From Adineta ricciae (lineage: Eukaryota; Rotifera; Eurotatoria; Adinetida; Adinetidae): a stretch of 64,000 nt of DNA. The translations under genes and the position numbers were made by a program. The notes beneath the pieces were generated by a model. The model was given only the letters and a program-made list of their open reading frames with translations. It was not told where the DNA came from and made no database searches. Shown here one piece after another: positions 11,801-22,803 of the stretch. Position 1 is the first letter of the stretch. Every line of letters starts with the position of its first letter. Location: the NCBI GenBank assembly GCA_905250025.1, contig CAJNOJ010000032.1, forward strand, positions 357,501 through 421,500, given 5' to 3'.

Positions 11801-12750
11801 CAAACGAACGAATAAATCTGCAATCAAAACCGATTATCATCAGGAATCTCAACAACTGATTAAATCTTTACTTTTCAACAAATCTCCTCCATCGATTCAA
11901 CAGAAAACGGTAGGCAATTTTGACAAAATTAATTTTGTAACTGCTCTTTTTTTATTTTCAGTTAAATCAATTACCAAATTCATCGAACATCGTCTCTCGT
12001 TTACTTTCAACTCCCAACGATGACGACGACGCTCCATTAGATCTTTCACTAAAACCATCGAAAAAACTCGAAGATAATCATGTTGAACAAAGCGAAGAAG
12101 AATCCGATAGCAATTCTCGTGTTAATTATCTCTGCTCCGTCTGTTCATATAAACATTCCAATTGGTCCGTAGTTCAAAATCACATTTCACTTCATCTATC
12201 AGGTCAAGGACGGACTTGTCCTCTCTGTCCATACGTAACATCAAGTGAAACGTCGATGATTCGTCATCTCACATCAAATCATCCAACTAGTCAATTGCCA
12301 ACTCATTTCTCTGCCGCATCTCCGAACTTAACTGCACATATCCGTGAACAACATCAATGTTCACTATGTTCGTATCAATGCGATCGATTAGAAGCTTTGA
12401 ATCTCCATCGTCGTCTCGAACATGATGACGAAGAATTCGATATTGACTCATCGGATAACGGTGCCGATGATGAGGATGATCTGATGGCATCGACAACGAA
12501 AAATGCTTTTGACTGTCCATTATGTTCACCATCTTCTACAGCAAACAACTTCCAAGATCTTGAACAATTAACAATGCATGTGATTACCAATCATAACAAT
12601 CAAACATGTCCATTTTGTTCGTTCATCGCTCATACGACATCCACCCAAACGTTGAATCAACATGTGAAACTTCATTTCAATGGTACACTTGTTCAACCCG
12701 ATCCAATTGTTGGTATTGAACAAGTGAAAGAGTTACTAATGCTGGAATAA
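8811..12750 (+). CDS. Multi-C2H2 zinc-finger transcriptional regulator
   Basis: A 1,072-residue nuclear protein in 12 exons: 8811-8898, 8947-9044, 9108-9144, 9200-9511, 9574-9771, 9836-10082, 10133-10577, 10630-10714, 10765-11337, 11515-11669, 11718-11909 and 11962-12750; all phases fit. Widely spaced C2H2 fingers run through the protein (CIYCPF, CPVCNSTYQ, CPYCDFK, CPYCDYTSN, CSSCHQQ, CSLCPLQSKHNW, CSLCDFQSN, CRHCFYRSNW, CSVCSYKHSNW, CPLCPYVTS, CSLCSYQ, CPFCSF). Many have an S-N-W or H-N-W before the histidine helix. An acidic/Ser-rich linker and a PLDLSLKP motif in the last exon, of the CtBP-binding PxDLS type, suggest repression. The layout of scattered fingers recalls REST/charlatan-type proteins, but I cannot assign an orthologue. 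The ATG at 8811 directly precedes the first finger, so it may be preceded by noncoding exons. Confidence 0.85.
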
Positions 12751-13516
12751 AATCTCTTCTGATACTCTCATCGAGTTGAGCTTTCGTTTTCGCTTTCTTT
12801 TTTATATGGATATATTGTTACTTGTTTTACAGTTTCTTTTCGTTCTTTTTACTTTCTCACGGTGGTAGTTCGTTTCCTTCTTTCATTTCAATTCTTTTTT
12901 TTCTTTTCGTGTGGTAGTGAAACAAATCAGTATTTAACTGTGTTATCGTACCAATCTATGGGCTCTTTGCTTTTTCTATTTCAAGTCACATTTCATTTAT
13001 GAAGAAAAATATGCGATCTAAATTCGTTATTTAACTTGTCGGAAGCTCAAAGCGAGTTCATTTTGACCTTCAACGATGAGAGTCGTTTCTCAAGGTAATT
13101 ACTCGAGAAAATATTGTTCGTTCGAGCTAATCATTAGTGATGATGATGGTAGTAGTAGTATCATTATCAGTGTAATTAATTGCGACGTTCTTTCCTTTGA
13201 TTATAATGACAAATTAAAGGTAAAAGTCGCAGATGGTTGAAGAATCGAAAAATTTCATTGGTTGCAAGAAGAGCGAATGAATTTTCATTGGAGTAGAGTA
13301 TATTTTTATTTGAAATTGATTTAATTTGAACGTTTTTTTTTCGATTGTATCATTATTTCATATAATTTTTCTTATCATTGTGCCGGACGAAGTCGACAAC
13401 GATTGTGGCGCTCCTATCCGATTGTTTATTATCGGTAGCGAAAATATACGGACTTGATCATCTGTTGTTCTGTCCATGAGATTTATTTGTTACAAAAAAT
13501 ATTTGTTTTTCTACTG
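12751..13516. other. Intergenic
   Basis: 3' flank of the zinc-finger gene and upstream region of the MEK gene. AT-rich with T runs; nothing else seen. Confidence 0.5.
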
Positions 13517-15494
13517 ATGTCAAACATGCCACGAGCTGATGCAGCTGGAGTGAAAAAGAATAAACTCGGTTTGAAATTACCCGAAGTTCCAAAAGACGCT
13601 TCTGAACAAAACCATAGTGAAAATGGGTATGTACAGCATGCTGACTAGAAATCAATTCGAGCTTTTCTTTTTGAATGGATATTTTAGTATTCCGGATGTC
13701 TGCATCGAACGATTGCAAGAAGAATTCAAACAACTTGATTGTACTGATACACAGAAAAATCGAATGGAAGAATTCTTCAATTCAAAACGCGCCGTCGGTG
13801 AATTGAAACAAGATGATCTTGTCAATATTTGTGAATTGGGACAAGGCAACGGCGGTGTTGTTTGGAAAGTTCGACACAAACCCACGGATAAAATCATGGC
13901 TCGCAAGGTTTGTAAATCAGATCAAAGCATGTCTAACTGAAAGGAGTGAAACATATCAGTCGCTATGCTTTTGTTGCTTGTATCCGTACGCTGCTTGTTT
14001 AGTATTGTTCGTTTCCCAATACTGATTTCTATTGTTGCAATTGGTGCCAATGGTTTTGGAATTCTCTTGCACCGGGAAAGGTAGATTTGTTGCATGGCTC
14101 TTAAAAAAATACACACACACATATATATGTCTTATCTTTCGAGAGATTTTTTTCTTGTATGTGAAGTGAATCTAGACGCTAATTTCCTATTGTTTTAGCT
14201 CATCTATCTGGAAGTCAAACCAGCTTTGAAAAATCAAATTATTCGAGAACTGAAGGTATGCATCTGGTTTTGTTTGAAAAAATTGTGTGTAGGAGGAGAA
14301 AGTTTCTAGGTCCTGCATCAATGTAATTCACCGTACATCGTCGGTTTCTACGGAGCGTTTGCTGTGGAAGCTCAAATTAGTATTTGTATGGAATATATGG
14401 TAAATAGGGAATAGTATTTATCCGATATGCATAGATTTTGTTTAGGATGGTGGCTCATTAGATTTAATTTTGAAGAAAGTGATGCGTATACCAGAGAATA
14501 TTCTTGGTAGAATAACTGTCGCTGTAAGAATCAATGATTTCGAAGTAACGCTGGAATGTACTCTTTATTTGAAAAGGTTCTTCGCGGTTTGAGCTACTTA
14601 CGAGAACGACATCGTATCATGCATCGAGGTAAACATCTTCTTGTAATATTTCGATTCTATTCTATATGAATATCTCTTTGCGAAGATATAAAACCATCGA
14701 ATATTCTTGTCAATCATCAAGGTGAAATCAAACTATGTGATTTTGGCGTTAGCGCCCAATTAATCGATTCGACAGCGCTAACATTCATCGGTACACGTTC
14801 ATACATGTCTGTAAGTATGAGACTCATCTTGCTGGAGAAGACAGTATAGTAAATACAATTTATTTTCGTAGCCCGAACGACTTGAAGGTACACATTATGG
14901 AGTAATGAGTGATATTTGGTCATTGGGTCTTTCACTTGTGGAAATGGCCGTTGGCCGATACCCTATCCCACCTCCGTCAACTGAAGACGTCGTTGATTTA
15001 TTCAAAGAAGATCCCCACGGAAACCGGCCACGACCAGAAGGTTTGCTCTAAGCCGAACATAAATATTTAGCTTAACCGCAATTGATCGTTTGTAGGTTAT
15101 GGTAGTTACAGGGGTTTGGCTATTTTTGAGCTAATGGAATGGATTGTCAACGAAGCTCCTCCGACATTACCTCGTTCACTTTTTTCAGCTGAATTTTGCG
15201 ATTTTATCGATCGTTGGTAAATAAATCTCTTTTCGCAAGGCTTCCACCATCATTTTCCATTTTAGCTTAAAAAAAAGTACATCCGAACGAGCTGATTTAA
15301 ACTCACTTTTAGTAAGTGAACTTGTCCGATCGCATTCATTCAACATAATACCTGACTGTCTTTAGAATCATTCATTCTACAAACGATATGAAACCGAAAG
15401 TGATAATCAAGATGTAGCCGCTTGGATTCGGCAAGTCTGTCGAACCGAGTCCGATGGCACCAACGATAATAATCATCGACGTGTTGGTACTTAA
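13517..15494 (+). CDS. MAP2K1/2: MAP kinase kinase, MEK1/2 type (copy A, complete)
   Basis: A dual-specificity kinase that in animals phosphorylates ERK downstream of Raf. It has 398 residues (human MEK1 has 393) in 11 exons: 13517-13626, 13688-13907, 14199-14255, 14310-14399, 14446-14523, 14577-14628, 14686-14810, 14872-15040, 15096-15216, 15266-15311 and 15366-15494. Visible landmarks are the glycine loop [11 protein letters not shown], the catalytic lysine in MARK (K110), MHRDIKPSN (D203), DFG (221-223), SYMSPERL, and the MEK-specific VGRYPIPPP before a proline-containing insert. The activation loop reads [14 protein letters not shown], so the second phosphosite is Thr (T235) where MEK1 has Ser. 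The N-terminus keeps a LKLPEVP and GELKQDD region. The last nine exons recur at 19002-20297 because of an assembly join. Confidence 0.95.
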
Positions 15495-15993
15495 TCGCAA
15501 TATGACCAAGCCAACAAGTCAGATGCGTGATGATCTCTCTGGACACCTATAAAGAAAAAAAGAAAACTTTTACTTCAAAGCAAAATTCTTGTCGTTTCTT
15601 CGTTTGTTTGTTTTTTTTCTCCCTGTTCGTGTTGTTCGTTGTCTAGCAAGTCGTTTTCTTCTATGTACAGTTCGGTTTTCAATAAGTCTGTGTACGCGAG
15701 TGTTTTCATACAAACAGTGATTATTTTTTGTCTTCTCTTCTCGTCGTTTTTTCTCTATCTTTAACACATATGCGTTCTTCTCCGTGCAATGATGATCATG
15801 TATCGACGTGGATTTCGGTTGAGCGAGAAACGAGAAAAGACAATAGAAACGAAAGTCTATCTATGATACTCATTCCATTGCTCCAATCCTTCGTCTGTTT
15901 TTCTTTCCTACTCTTCACTCTTGTCATCGCAGCAAAAGATTCTCTAAAAACTAATATCTTTTCAACAATGCTTTACTTTAAGATTATCAAATT
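15495..15993. other. Spacer between MEK and TCP11L1 (copy A)
   Basis: MEK 3' flank and TCP11L1 5' flank, T-rich, with no coding pattern. It is well conserved between units A and B, as allelic sequence would be. Confidence 0.5.
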
Positions 15994-17929
15994 ATGTCGA
16001 ATCCGAATAATGAGGAGCAAAAAAGTGAACAGCAGCAACGGCCGTTAGGAGCAGTTCTTGGTTGGCTCAATCTATCACCAACGTTACCAAACACGCAAGA
16101 CAATATGGCGGGAGCGACAGCTGGTTGGTACTTCTTTTCTGTACAATTGAACATCATGCAATATTTTCGATTTTAGCTTCGCCTCCGAGATTCATCGATT
16201 ATAGTCAATTGATGGAAGCGAATCGAAACGCACAAAACCTTCAACTTGCGCATGAGATTGTATTCAATAAAGATTTTCAGTTACAATTGCCCGAATATGA
16301 AAAAGGAAGGTGAGTGACTGAGATTACCCTTGGCTATGACGGAACTCTTGTTATTATTCATTTCGATTTAGTATCGCTGAGAAAGTTCATGATACAATGC
16401 ATACGGCCTTTTGGGATGTTCTGGGCGAAGATTTGAAAGCAGATCCGCCTCGTTACGAACATATTATCAAATTAATCGGCGAAGCCAAAGAAGTAAGTTT
16501 CGCACTTTCAATTCAAAGCATTTCTTTTCTATTCAATGATTTCTAGGATCTTAAAACTTTAGTTTTACCTCATCAAACCACTTTAAAAAGTCATATCGAT
16601 GACGCGATTGATCTCGAAATCATCAAACGTCGATTCGAAGCCAATGAAGCTGATCCTAACGAATACACCAAATATTTCATCGATATGATGGCTAGCCTTT
16701 GCGCTGAATGCCGAGATGAGAACATTGCGAAACTACGGACAATTACCGATCCAGCGGAATGTTTTAGGTAGGTTCCGATCACTCCGAAAACAAAATTATT
16801 TCGCTTTTTTTGAAGAGGTATTATGGAAGTTTTGAGTTTAATGAAACTTGATATGGCAAATTTCAATATTCGCCAATACCGTCCGCTGTTACAACAACAA
16901 GCTGTAGCGTACGAAAAATCTACATTTGACAAATTCATGGAAAATCAACGAGGTACGTCGACATTTCTTTTTCCGAAACAGAAATTTTTCTTATTGATCG
17001 TTTAGCAATGGGTATTGATCCATTGTTGTCAACATATAAATGGCTTGAACGAGCTTTCAATCGCTTAAAAACCAATGATACCATTGGTTGGTATCAAACG
17101 CCAACTTCGTCTTCCATTGATAGTCCATTAGTCATTCTGAATGAAGCTTATTGTGAACTTTTACTCTGGAATCCTAAGTATCCATTTCCTGAAGTAAAAA
17201 ACATTCACAGCTAGTTTCCTCTATTGTTCGTTGTATTTTGATCCATTAGACATTAGAATTAGATGAAATTCGTTACAATCAAGTTCATGTTGCAACAATG
17301 CGTTTGTTATTAATTTCCACCATCATGACCGTCCTATCGCATTTAACTGGTTCTGTTCTACGAGATCATGAAGCGATCAAAACAATGCTCAAATCGGAAA
17401 TGATCATTCTTCTAGATGATTTTCCACAAAAAAAGTAAGTCGATTGCTTTTCTCTCTTTCCGAATACGTTGGTCATTGTCTTCGGTAGGAAGTTGAAAGA
17501 GGTGCTGATATCACTAAGCGAACAAGTAGTTAAAACAGCAAAAGAACAATTAGAAAAACATGACAGAGCAAAAGTTATCATCGATAACGAACAAAACATC
17601 AAAAAGGCAATCACAGCAATCGGCGAGCACCATGTCATCGAACACGCTGTTTTCAAGTTACTCTGTAAGTCTTTTTCATCTTCCCTAAACAATTTCATTG
17701 TATCCGTTTAGTTCAACGTTACATATCGTTTATTCATCATCTATTGGATCATCATTCGACAAGCGCTTCAGCGCTATCGAACGTTGCCATTCCGAATGGA
17801 TTGAATATCGTTATGAATGAAGTGATCACAACCGTCAGTTTTTTTCTTCGGTTGATAACTTACAACAAGATGGTTTTCAATGAACATTACGATCGGTTGA
17901 TTTCTCAAATTCAATCCTCAGCGAAATAA
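15994..17929 (+). CDS. TCP11L1: T-complex protein 11-like protein 1 (copy A)
   Basis: A member of the TCP11 family, whose testis-type member is tied to sperm motility and PKA signalling; the molecular role of TCP11L1 is unclear. The model gives 502 residues in nine exons (human about 509): 15994-16123, 16177-16309, 16372-16492, 16547-16767, 16816-16952, 17006-17193, 17250-17434, 17489-17664 and 17712-17929. Recognisable family blocks are ASPPRFIDYSQLMEA, LAHEIVFNKDFQL, HTAFWDVL, DPPRYEHIIKLIGE, LVLPHQT, MMASLCAECRD, LSLMKLDMANF and WLERAF. The stop lies about 80 bp from the converging immunoglobulin gene. Unit B holds a second complete version differing at a handful of residues. Confidence 0.93.
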
Positions 17930-18009
17930 TTTCTTTTTGTTATTCTTTTTCTAAATTAATCCTGAACAAATAGAATTCATCATGGACGGAAAATAGAAAA
18001 TTTTCTTTT

Positions 18010-18958
18010 TTATTGTTTATACAAACAGGATAAAAATGCTGAACATCCGAAAATAAATATGGTAAAAGAGTGTCTCGTCGATCGGTTCGCCATTTCATCG
18101 AGCTTTTCGGATAAGAATTCATCTAAAACTCATTCCTTTATTTCAAGCATTGAATTTCATCAAATGTTCTACCTGTCGTTGTCGAAACAGAAGATAACGA
18201 TGAACTGTATACTGACGTGGTACTTGTATGTCGATGTTTCTTGGTAAAATGATGACTTTCCAGCATGGTTATTATCTGTTCACCTTGACCATAACGATTT
18301 ATTGCACGACAAATAAAATTTGAGTTAAATAGACGCTTTGGGATACGCTGAATGAAAGAAACGGTTCGAAATGAAGGACAAAGTCGAAAAATACTATCTT
18401 ACTTGAATAAAAAGACTTGTTTTCCATCTTGTCGCATTTAACTGTTCGTGTTTAATAAACCAGATTCTATCTTCTCGTTTTTTATCTAATTTTTCCTGCG
18501 AATATTGTCGAGATAAGTCAATTTCTTGTTTCGTCTCATTTGAATATCGATGCAGCCATCGAATATCCGGTTCGGGATTGGCATCGACCATACATTCAAT
18601 CACTACTGCATCTCCAACCGAATGACGAACTTCTTCCCTTGAACTATGAACATACGGCGGGACTATTCAATAAAAATTCCTGTCTTTCTCGAAAACAAAC
18701 ATGACATTATCTTACATTGAACATCGACTTCATAGAAACGTCCGATCGTTCCCACACTATTCATTGCTATGCATTCATAGATGCCATTATCCCATCGATG
18801 AATATTAACAAGATTCAACTGACAGGTGGTAGGCGTTGTCGAACAATTAATCATAAGATTTTGATTATATTCTTTGAAAAAAAGTGACATTAGCGAAAAT
18901 GAGTCGATTTCATCAAATTAATACCGTCTGTCTTTCTTATCCAACTCAGATACGGTTC
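18010..18958 (-). CDS. Immunoglobulin-domain surface protein (copy A, 3' part)
   Basis: The 3' exons of the same gene as the complete copy at 22804-24366, cut by the N at 18959, which falls in the coding exon of the second Ig domain. It holds the YNQNLMINC...DNGIYECIA part, the third Ig domain (GDAVVIECMVDANPEPDIRW) and the hydrophobic tail. The lost 5' end is an assembly effect, not gene decay. Confidence 0.85.
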
Positions 18959-18959
18959 N
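18959..18959. other. Single N: contig join 1
   Basis: A lone ambiguous base. To its left the sequence is inside the immunoglobulin gene. To its right it restarts at the equivalent of 14157, inside a MEK intron. A repeat boundary falling exactly on an N is the mark of two overlapping contigs placed end to end. Confidence 0.9.
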
Positions 18960-19001
18960 GTATGTGAAGTGAATCTAGACGCTAATTTTCGATTCTTTTA
19001 G

Positions 19002-20297
19002 CTCATCTATTTGGAAGTCAAACCAGCTTTGAAAAATCAAATCATTCGAGAACTTAAGGTATGCGTCTGGTTTTGTTTGAAAAAGTTTTGCCTTAGATGA
19101 GAATGTTTTTAGGTCCTGCATCAATGTAATTCACCGTACATCGTCGGTTTCTACGGAGCGTTTGCTGTGGAAGCTCAAATTAGTATTTGTATGGAATATA
19201 TGGTAAATAGAGGATAGTATTTATTCGATGTGCATTGATTTCGTTTAGGATGGTGGTTCATTAGATTTAATTTTGAAAAAAGTGATGCGTATACCAGAGA
19301 ATATTCTTGGTAGAATAACCGTCGCTGTAAGAACCAATAATTTCTAAGTAACGCTGAACTTTACTTTTGATCTGAAAAGGTTCTTCGCGGTTTAAGTTAC
19401 TTACGAGAGCGACATCGTATAATGCATCGAGGTAAACATCTCCTTGTAACATTTCGGTTCTATTCTATATGAATATCCTCTTCACAAAGATATTAAACCA
19501 TCGAATATTCTTGTCAATCATCAAGGTGAAATCAAACTATGTGATTTTGGTGTTAGCGCCCAGTTAATCGATTCGACAGCGCTAACATTCATCGGTACAC
19601 GTTCATACATGTCTGTAAGTTTGAGACTTATCTTCCTGGAGAAGACAGTGTAGCAAATATAGTTATTTTCGTAGCCCGAACGACTTGAAGGTACACATTA
19701 TGGAGTGATGAGTGATATTTGGTCATTGGGTCTTTCACTCGTGGAAATGGCCGTTGGCCGATATCCTATCCCACCTCCATCAACGGAAGATATCGTTAAT
19801 TTATTCAAAGAAGATCCTCAAGGAAACCGACCACGACCAGAAGGTTTGCTCTAAGCTGAACATAAATATTCAGTTTAATCACAATTGATCGTTTGTAGGT
19901 TATGGTAGCTACAGAGGCTTGGCTATTTTCGAGCTGATGGAATGGATTGTCAATGAAGCACCTCCGACATTACCTCGTTCACATTTTTCAGCTGAATTTT
20001 GTGATTTTATTGATCGTTGGTAAATGAATTTCTCTTCGCAAGGCTTCCATGATCATTTTTCATTTTAGCTTGAAAAAGAGCACATCCGAACGAGCTGACT
20101 TGAACTCACTTTTAGTAAGTGAACCTGTCCGATTGCCTTCACTCGACATAATACCTGACTCTCTTTAGAATCATTCATTCTACAAACGATATGAAACCGA
20201 AAGTGATAATCAAGATGTAGCCGCTTGGATTCGGCAAGTCTGTCGAACCGAGTCCGATGGCACCAACGATAATAATCATCGACGTGTTGGTACTTAA
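19002..20297 (+). CDS. MAP2K1/2: MEK1/2-type kinase (copy B, lacks first two exons)
   Basis: Exons 3-11 of the kinase again, from [15 protein letters not shown] to the stop, with intact splice sites and reading frame. The residues are nearly identical to copy A; visible differences include EDIVNLF against EDVVDLF and RSHFS against RSLFS. The glycine loop and catalytic lysine exons are absent because the unit begins at the N at 18959. It should not be counted as a separate truncated kinase. Confidence 0.9.
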
Positions 20298-20786
20298 TCG
20301 CAATATGACCAAGCCAACAAGTCAGATGTGTGATGATCTCTCTGGACACCCATAAAGAAAAAAAAACTTTTACTACAAAACAAAATTTATGTCGTTTCTT
20401 CGTTTGTTTTTTTCCCTGTTCATGTTGTTCGTTGTCTAGCAAGTCCTTTTCTTTTTATGTACAGTTCGGATTTCAATAAGTCTGTGTGCGCGAATGTTTT
20501 CATACAAACAGTGATTATTTTTGGTCTTCTCTTCTCGTCGCTTTTTCTCTAACTTTAACACATATGCGTTCTTCTCTGTGCAATGATGATCATGTATCGA
20601 CGTGGATTTCGGTTGAGCGAGAAACGAGAAAAGACAATAGAAACGAAAGTCTATCTATGATACTCATTCCATTGCTCCAATCCTTCATCTGTTTTTTTTC
20701 CTACTCTTCACTCTTGTCATCGCAGCAAAAGATTCTCTGAAAACTAATATCTTTTCAACAATGCTTTACTTTAAGATTATCGAACT
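20298..20786. other. Spacer between MEK and TCP11L1 (copy B)
   Basis: Counterpart of 15495-15993 with small indels. No gene seen. Confidence 0.5.
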
Positions 20787-22720
20787 ATGTCGAATGCGAA
20801 TAATGAGGAGCAAAAAGGTGAAGAGCAGCAACGGCCGTTAGGAGCAGTTCTTGGTTGGCTCAATCTATCGCCAACATTACCAAGCACGCAAGATAATATG
20901 GCGGGAGCGACAGCAGGTTGGTACTTTTTCTTTGTACAATTGAACATCACGCACTATTTTCGATTTTAGCTTCGCCTCCCAGATTTATTGATTATAGTCA
21001 ATTGATGGAAGCGAATCGAAACGCACAAAACCTTCAACTTGCGCATGAGATTGTATTCAATAAAGATTTTCAGTTACAATTACCCGAATATGAAAAAGGA
21101 AGGTGAGTGACTGAGGTTACCCTTGCTATGAAGGAACTCATGTTCTTAATCATTTCGATTTAGTATCGCTGAGAAAGTTCATGATACAATGCATACGGCC
21201 TTTTGGGATGTTCTAAGCGAAGATTTGAAAGCAGATCCGCCTCGTTACGAACATATTATAAAATTAATCGGCGAAGCCAAAGAAGTAAGTTTCGCACTTT
21301 CAATTCAAAACATTTCTTTTCTATGCAATGATTTCTAGGATCTTAAAACTTTAGTTTTACCTCATCAAACCACTTTAAAAAGTCATATCGATGACGCGAT
21401 TGATCTCGAAATCATCAAACGTCGATTCGAAGCCAATGCAGCTGATCCTAACGAATACACCAAATATTTCATCGATATGATGGCTAGCCTTTGCGCTGAA
21501 TGCCGAGATGAAAATATTGCGAAACTACGGACAATTACCGATCCAGCGGAATGTTTCAGGTTGGTTTCAATCACTCCGAAAACAAAATTATCTCGCTTTT
21601 TTTAAAGAGGTATTATGGAAGTTTTGAGTTTAATGAAACTTGATATGGCCAATTTCAATATTCGCCAATACCGTCCGCTGTTACAACAACAAGCTGTAGC
21701 GTACGAAAAATCGACATTTGACAAATTCATGGAAAATCAACGAGGTACGTCAGCATTTCTTTTTCCGAAACATAAAATTTTTCTATTGATCATTTAGCAA
21801 TGGGTATTGATCCATTGTTGTCAACATATAAATGGCTTGAACGAGCTTTCAATCGCTTAAAAACCAATGATACAATTGGTTGGTATCAAACGCCAACTTC
21901 GTCTTCCATTGATAGTCCATTAGTCATTCTGAATGAAGCTTATTGTGAACTTTTACTCTGGAATCCTAAGTATCCATTTCCTGAAGTAAAAAACTTTTAC
22001 AGTTCATTTCCTCTATTGTTCGTTTCACTCCGATCCATTAGACATTGGAATTAGATGAAATTCGTTACAATCAAGTTCATGTTGCAACAATGCGTTTGTT
22101 ATTAATTTCCACCATCATGACCGTCCTTTCGCATTTAACTGGTTCTGTTCTACGAGATCATGAAGCGATCAAAACAACGCTCAAATCGGAAATGATCATT
22201 CTTCTTGATGATTTTCCACAAAAAAAGTAAGTCGATTGCTTTTCTCCTTTTCCGAATATGTTTGTCATTGTCTCGGTAGGAAGTTGAAAGATGTGCTGAT
22301 ATCATTAAGCGAACAAGTAGTTAAAACAGCAAAAGAACAATTAGAAAAACATGACAGAGCAAAAGTTATCATCGACAACGAACAAAACATCAAAGAGGCA
22401 ATTACAGCAATCGGCGAACATCATGTCATCGAACACGCTGTTTTCAAGTTACTCTGTAAGTCATTTTCATCTTCTCTAAACAATTTCATTGTGTATGTTT
22501 AGTTCAACGTTATATTTCGTTTATTCATCATCTATTGGATCATCATTCGACAAGCGCTTCAGCGCTATCCAACGTTGCTATTCCAAATGGATTGAATATC
22601 GTTATGAATGAAGTGATCACAACCGTCAGCTTCTTTCTTCGATTGATAACTTACAACAAGATGGTTTTCAATGAACATTACGATCGGTTGATTTCTCAAA
22701 TTCAATCTTCAGCGAAATAA
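20787..22720 (+). CDS. TCP11L1: T-complex protein 11-like protein 1 (copy B)
   Basis: A second complete TCP11L1 with the same nine-exon layout as 15994-17929. The protein differs at scattered positions: MSNANNEEQKGEEQ against MSNPNNEEQKSEQQ at the start, EANAADP against EANEADP, VLSEDL against VLGEDL, LKDVL against LKEVL, and KEAIT against KKAIT. All frames are open and splice sites are kept. It is most likely the other allele of the same gene, carried in by the contig join at 18959. Confidence 0.92.
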
Positions 22721-22803
22721 TTTCTTTTTGTTATTCTTTGTCTAAATTAATCCTGAACAAATAGAATTCATCATGGACGGAAAATAAAAAATTTTCTTTT
22801 TTT

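Larger units (their letters stand above)
14157..18958. repeat. Overlap unit A (repeated as unit B)
   Basis: This 4.8-kb stretch is repeated colinearly at 18960-23753 with a few percent difference and small indels. It begins mid-intron in the MEK gene and ends at the single N at 18959. It spans MEK exons 3-11, all of TCP11L1 and most of the immunoglobulin gene. Confidence 0.93.

Noticed and set aside
15728-16048. Plus-strand open stretch overlapping the TCP11L1 start
   Set aside because: It reads through the TCP11L1 first exon in the wrong frame and resembles no protein.
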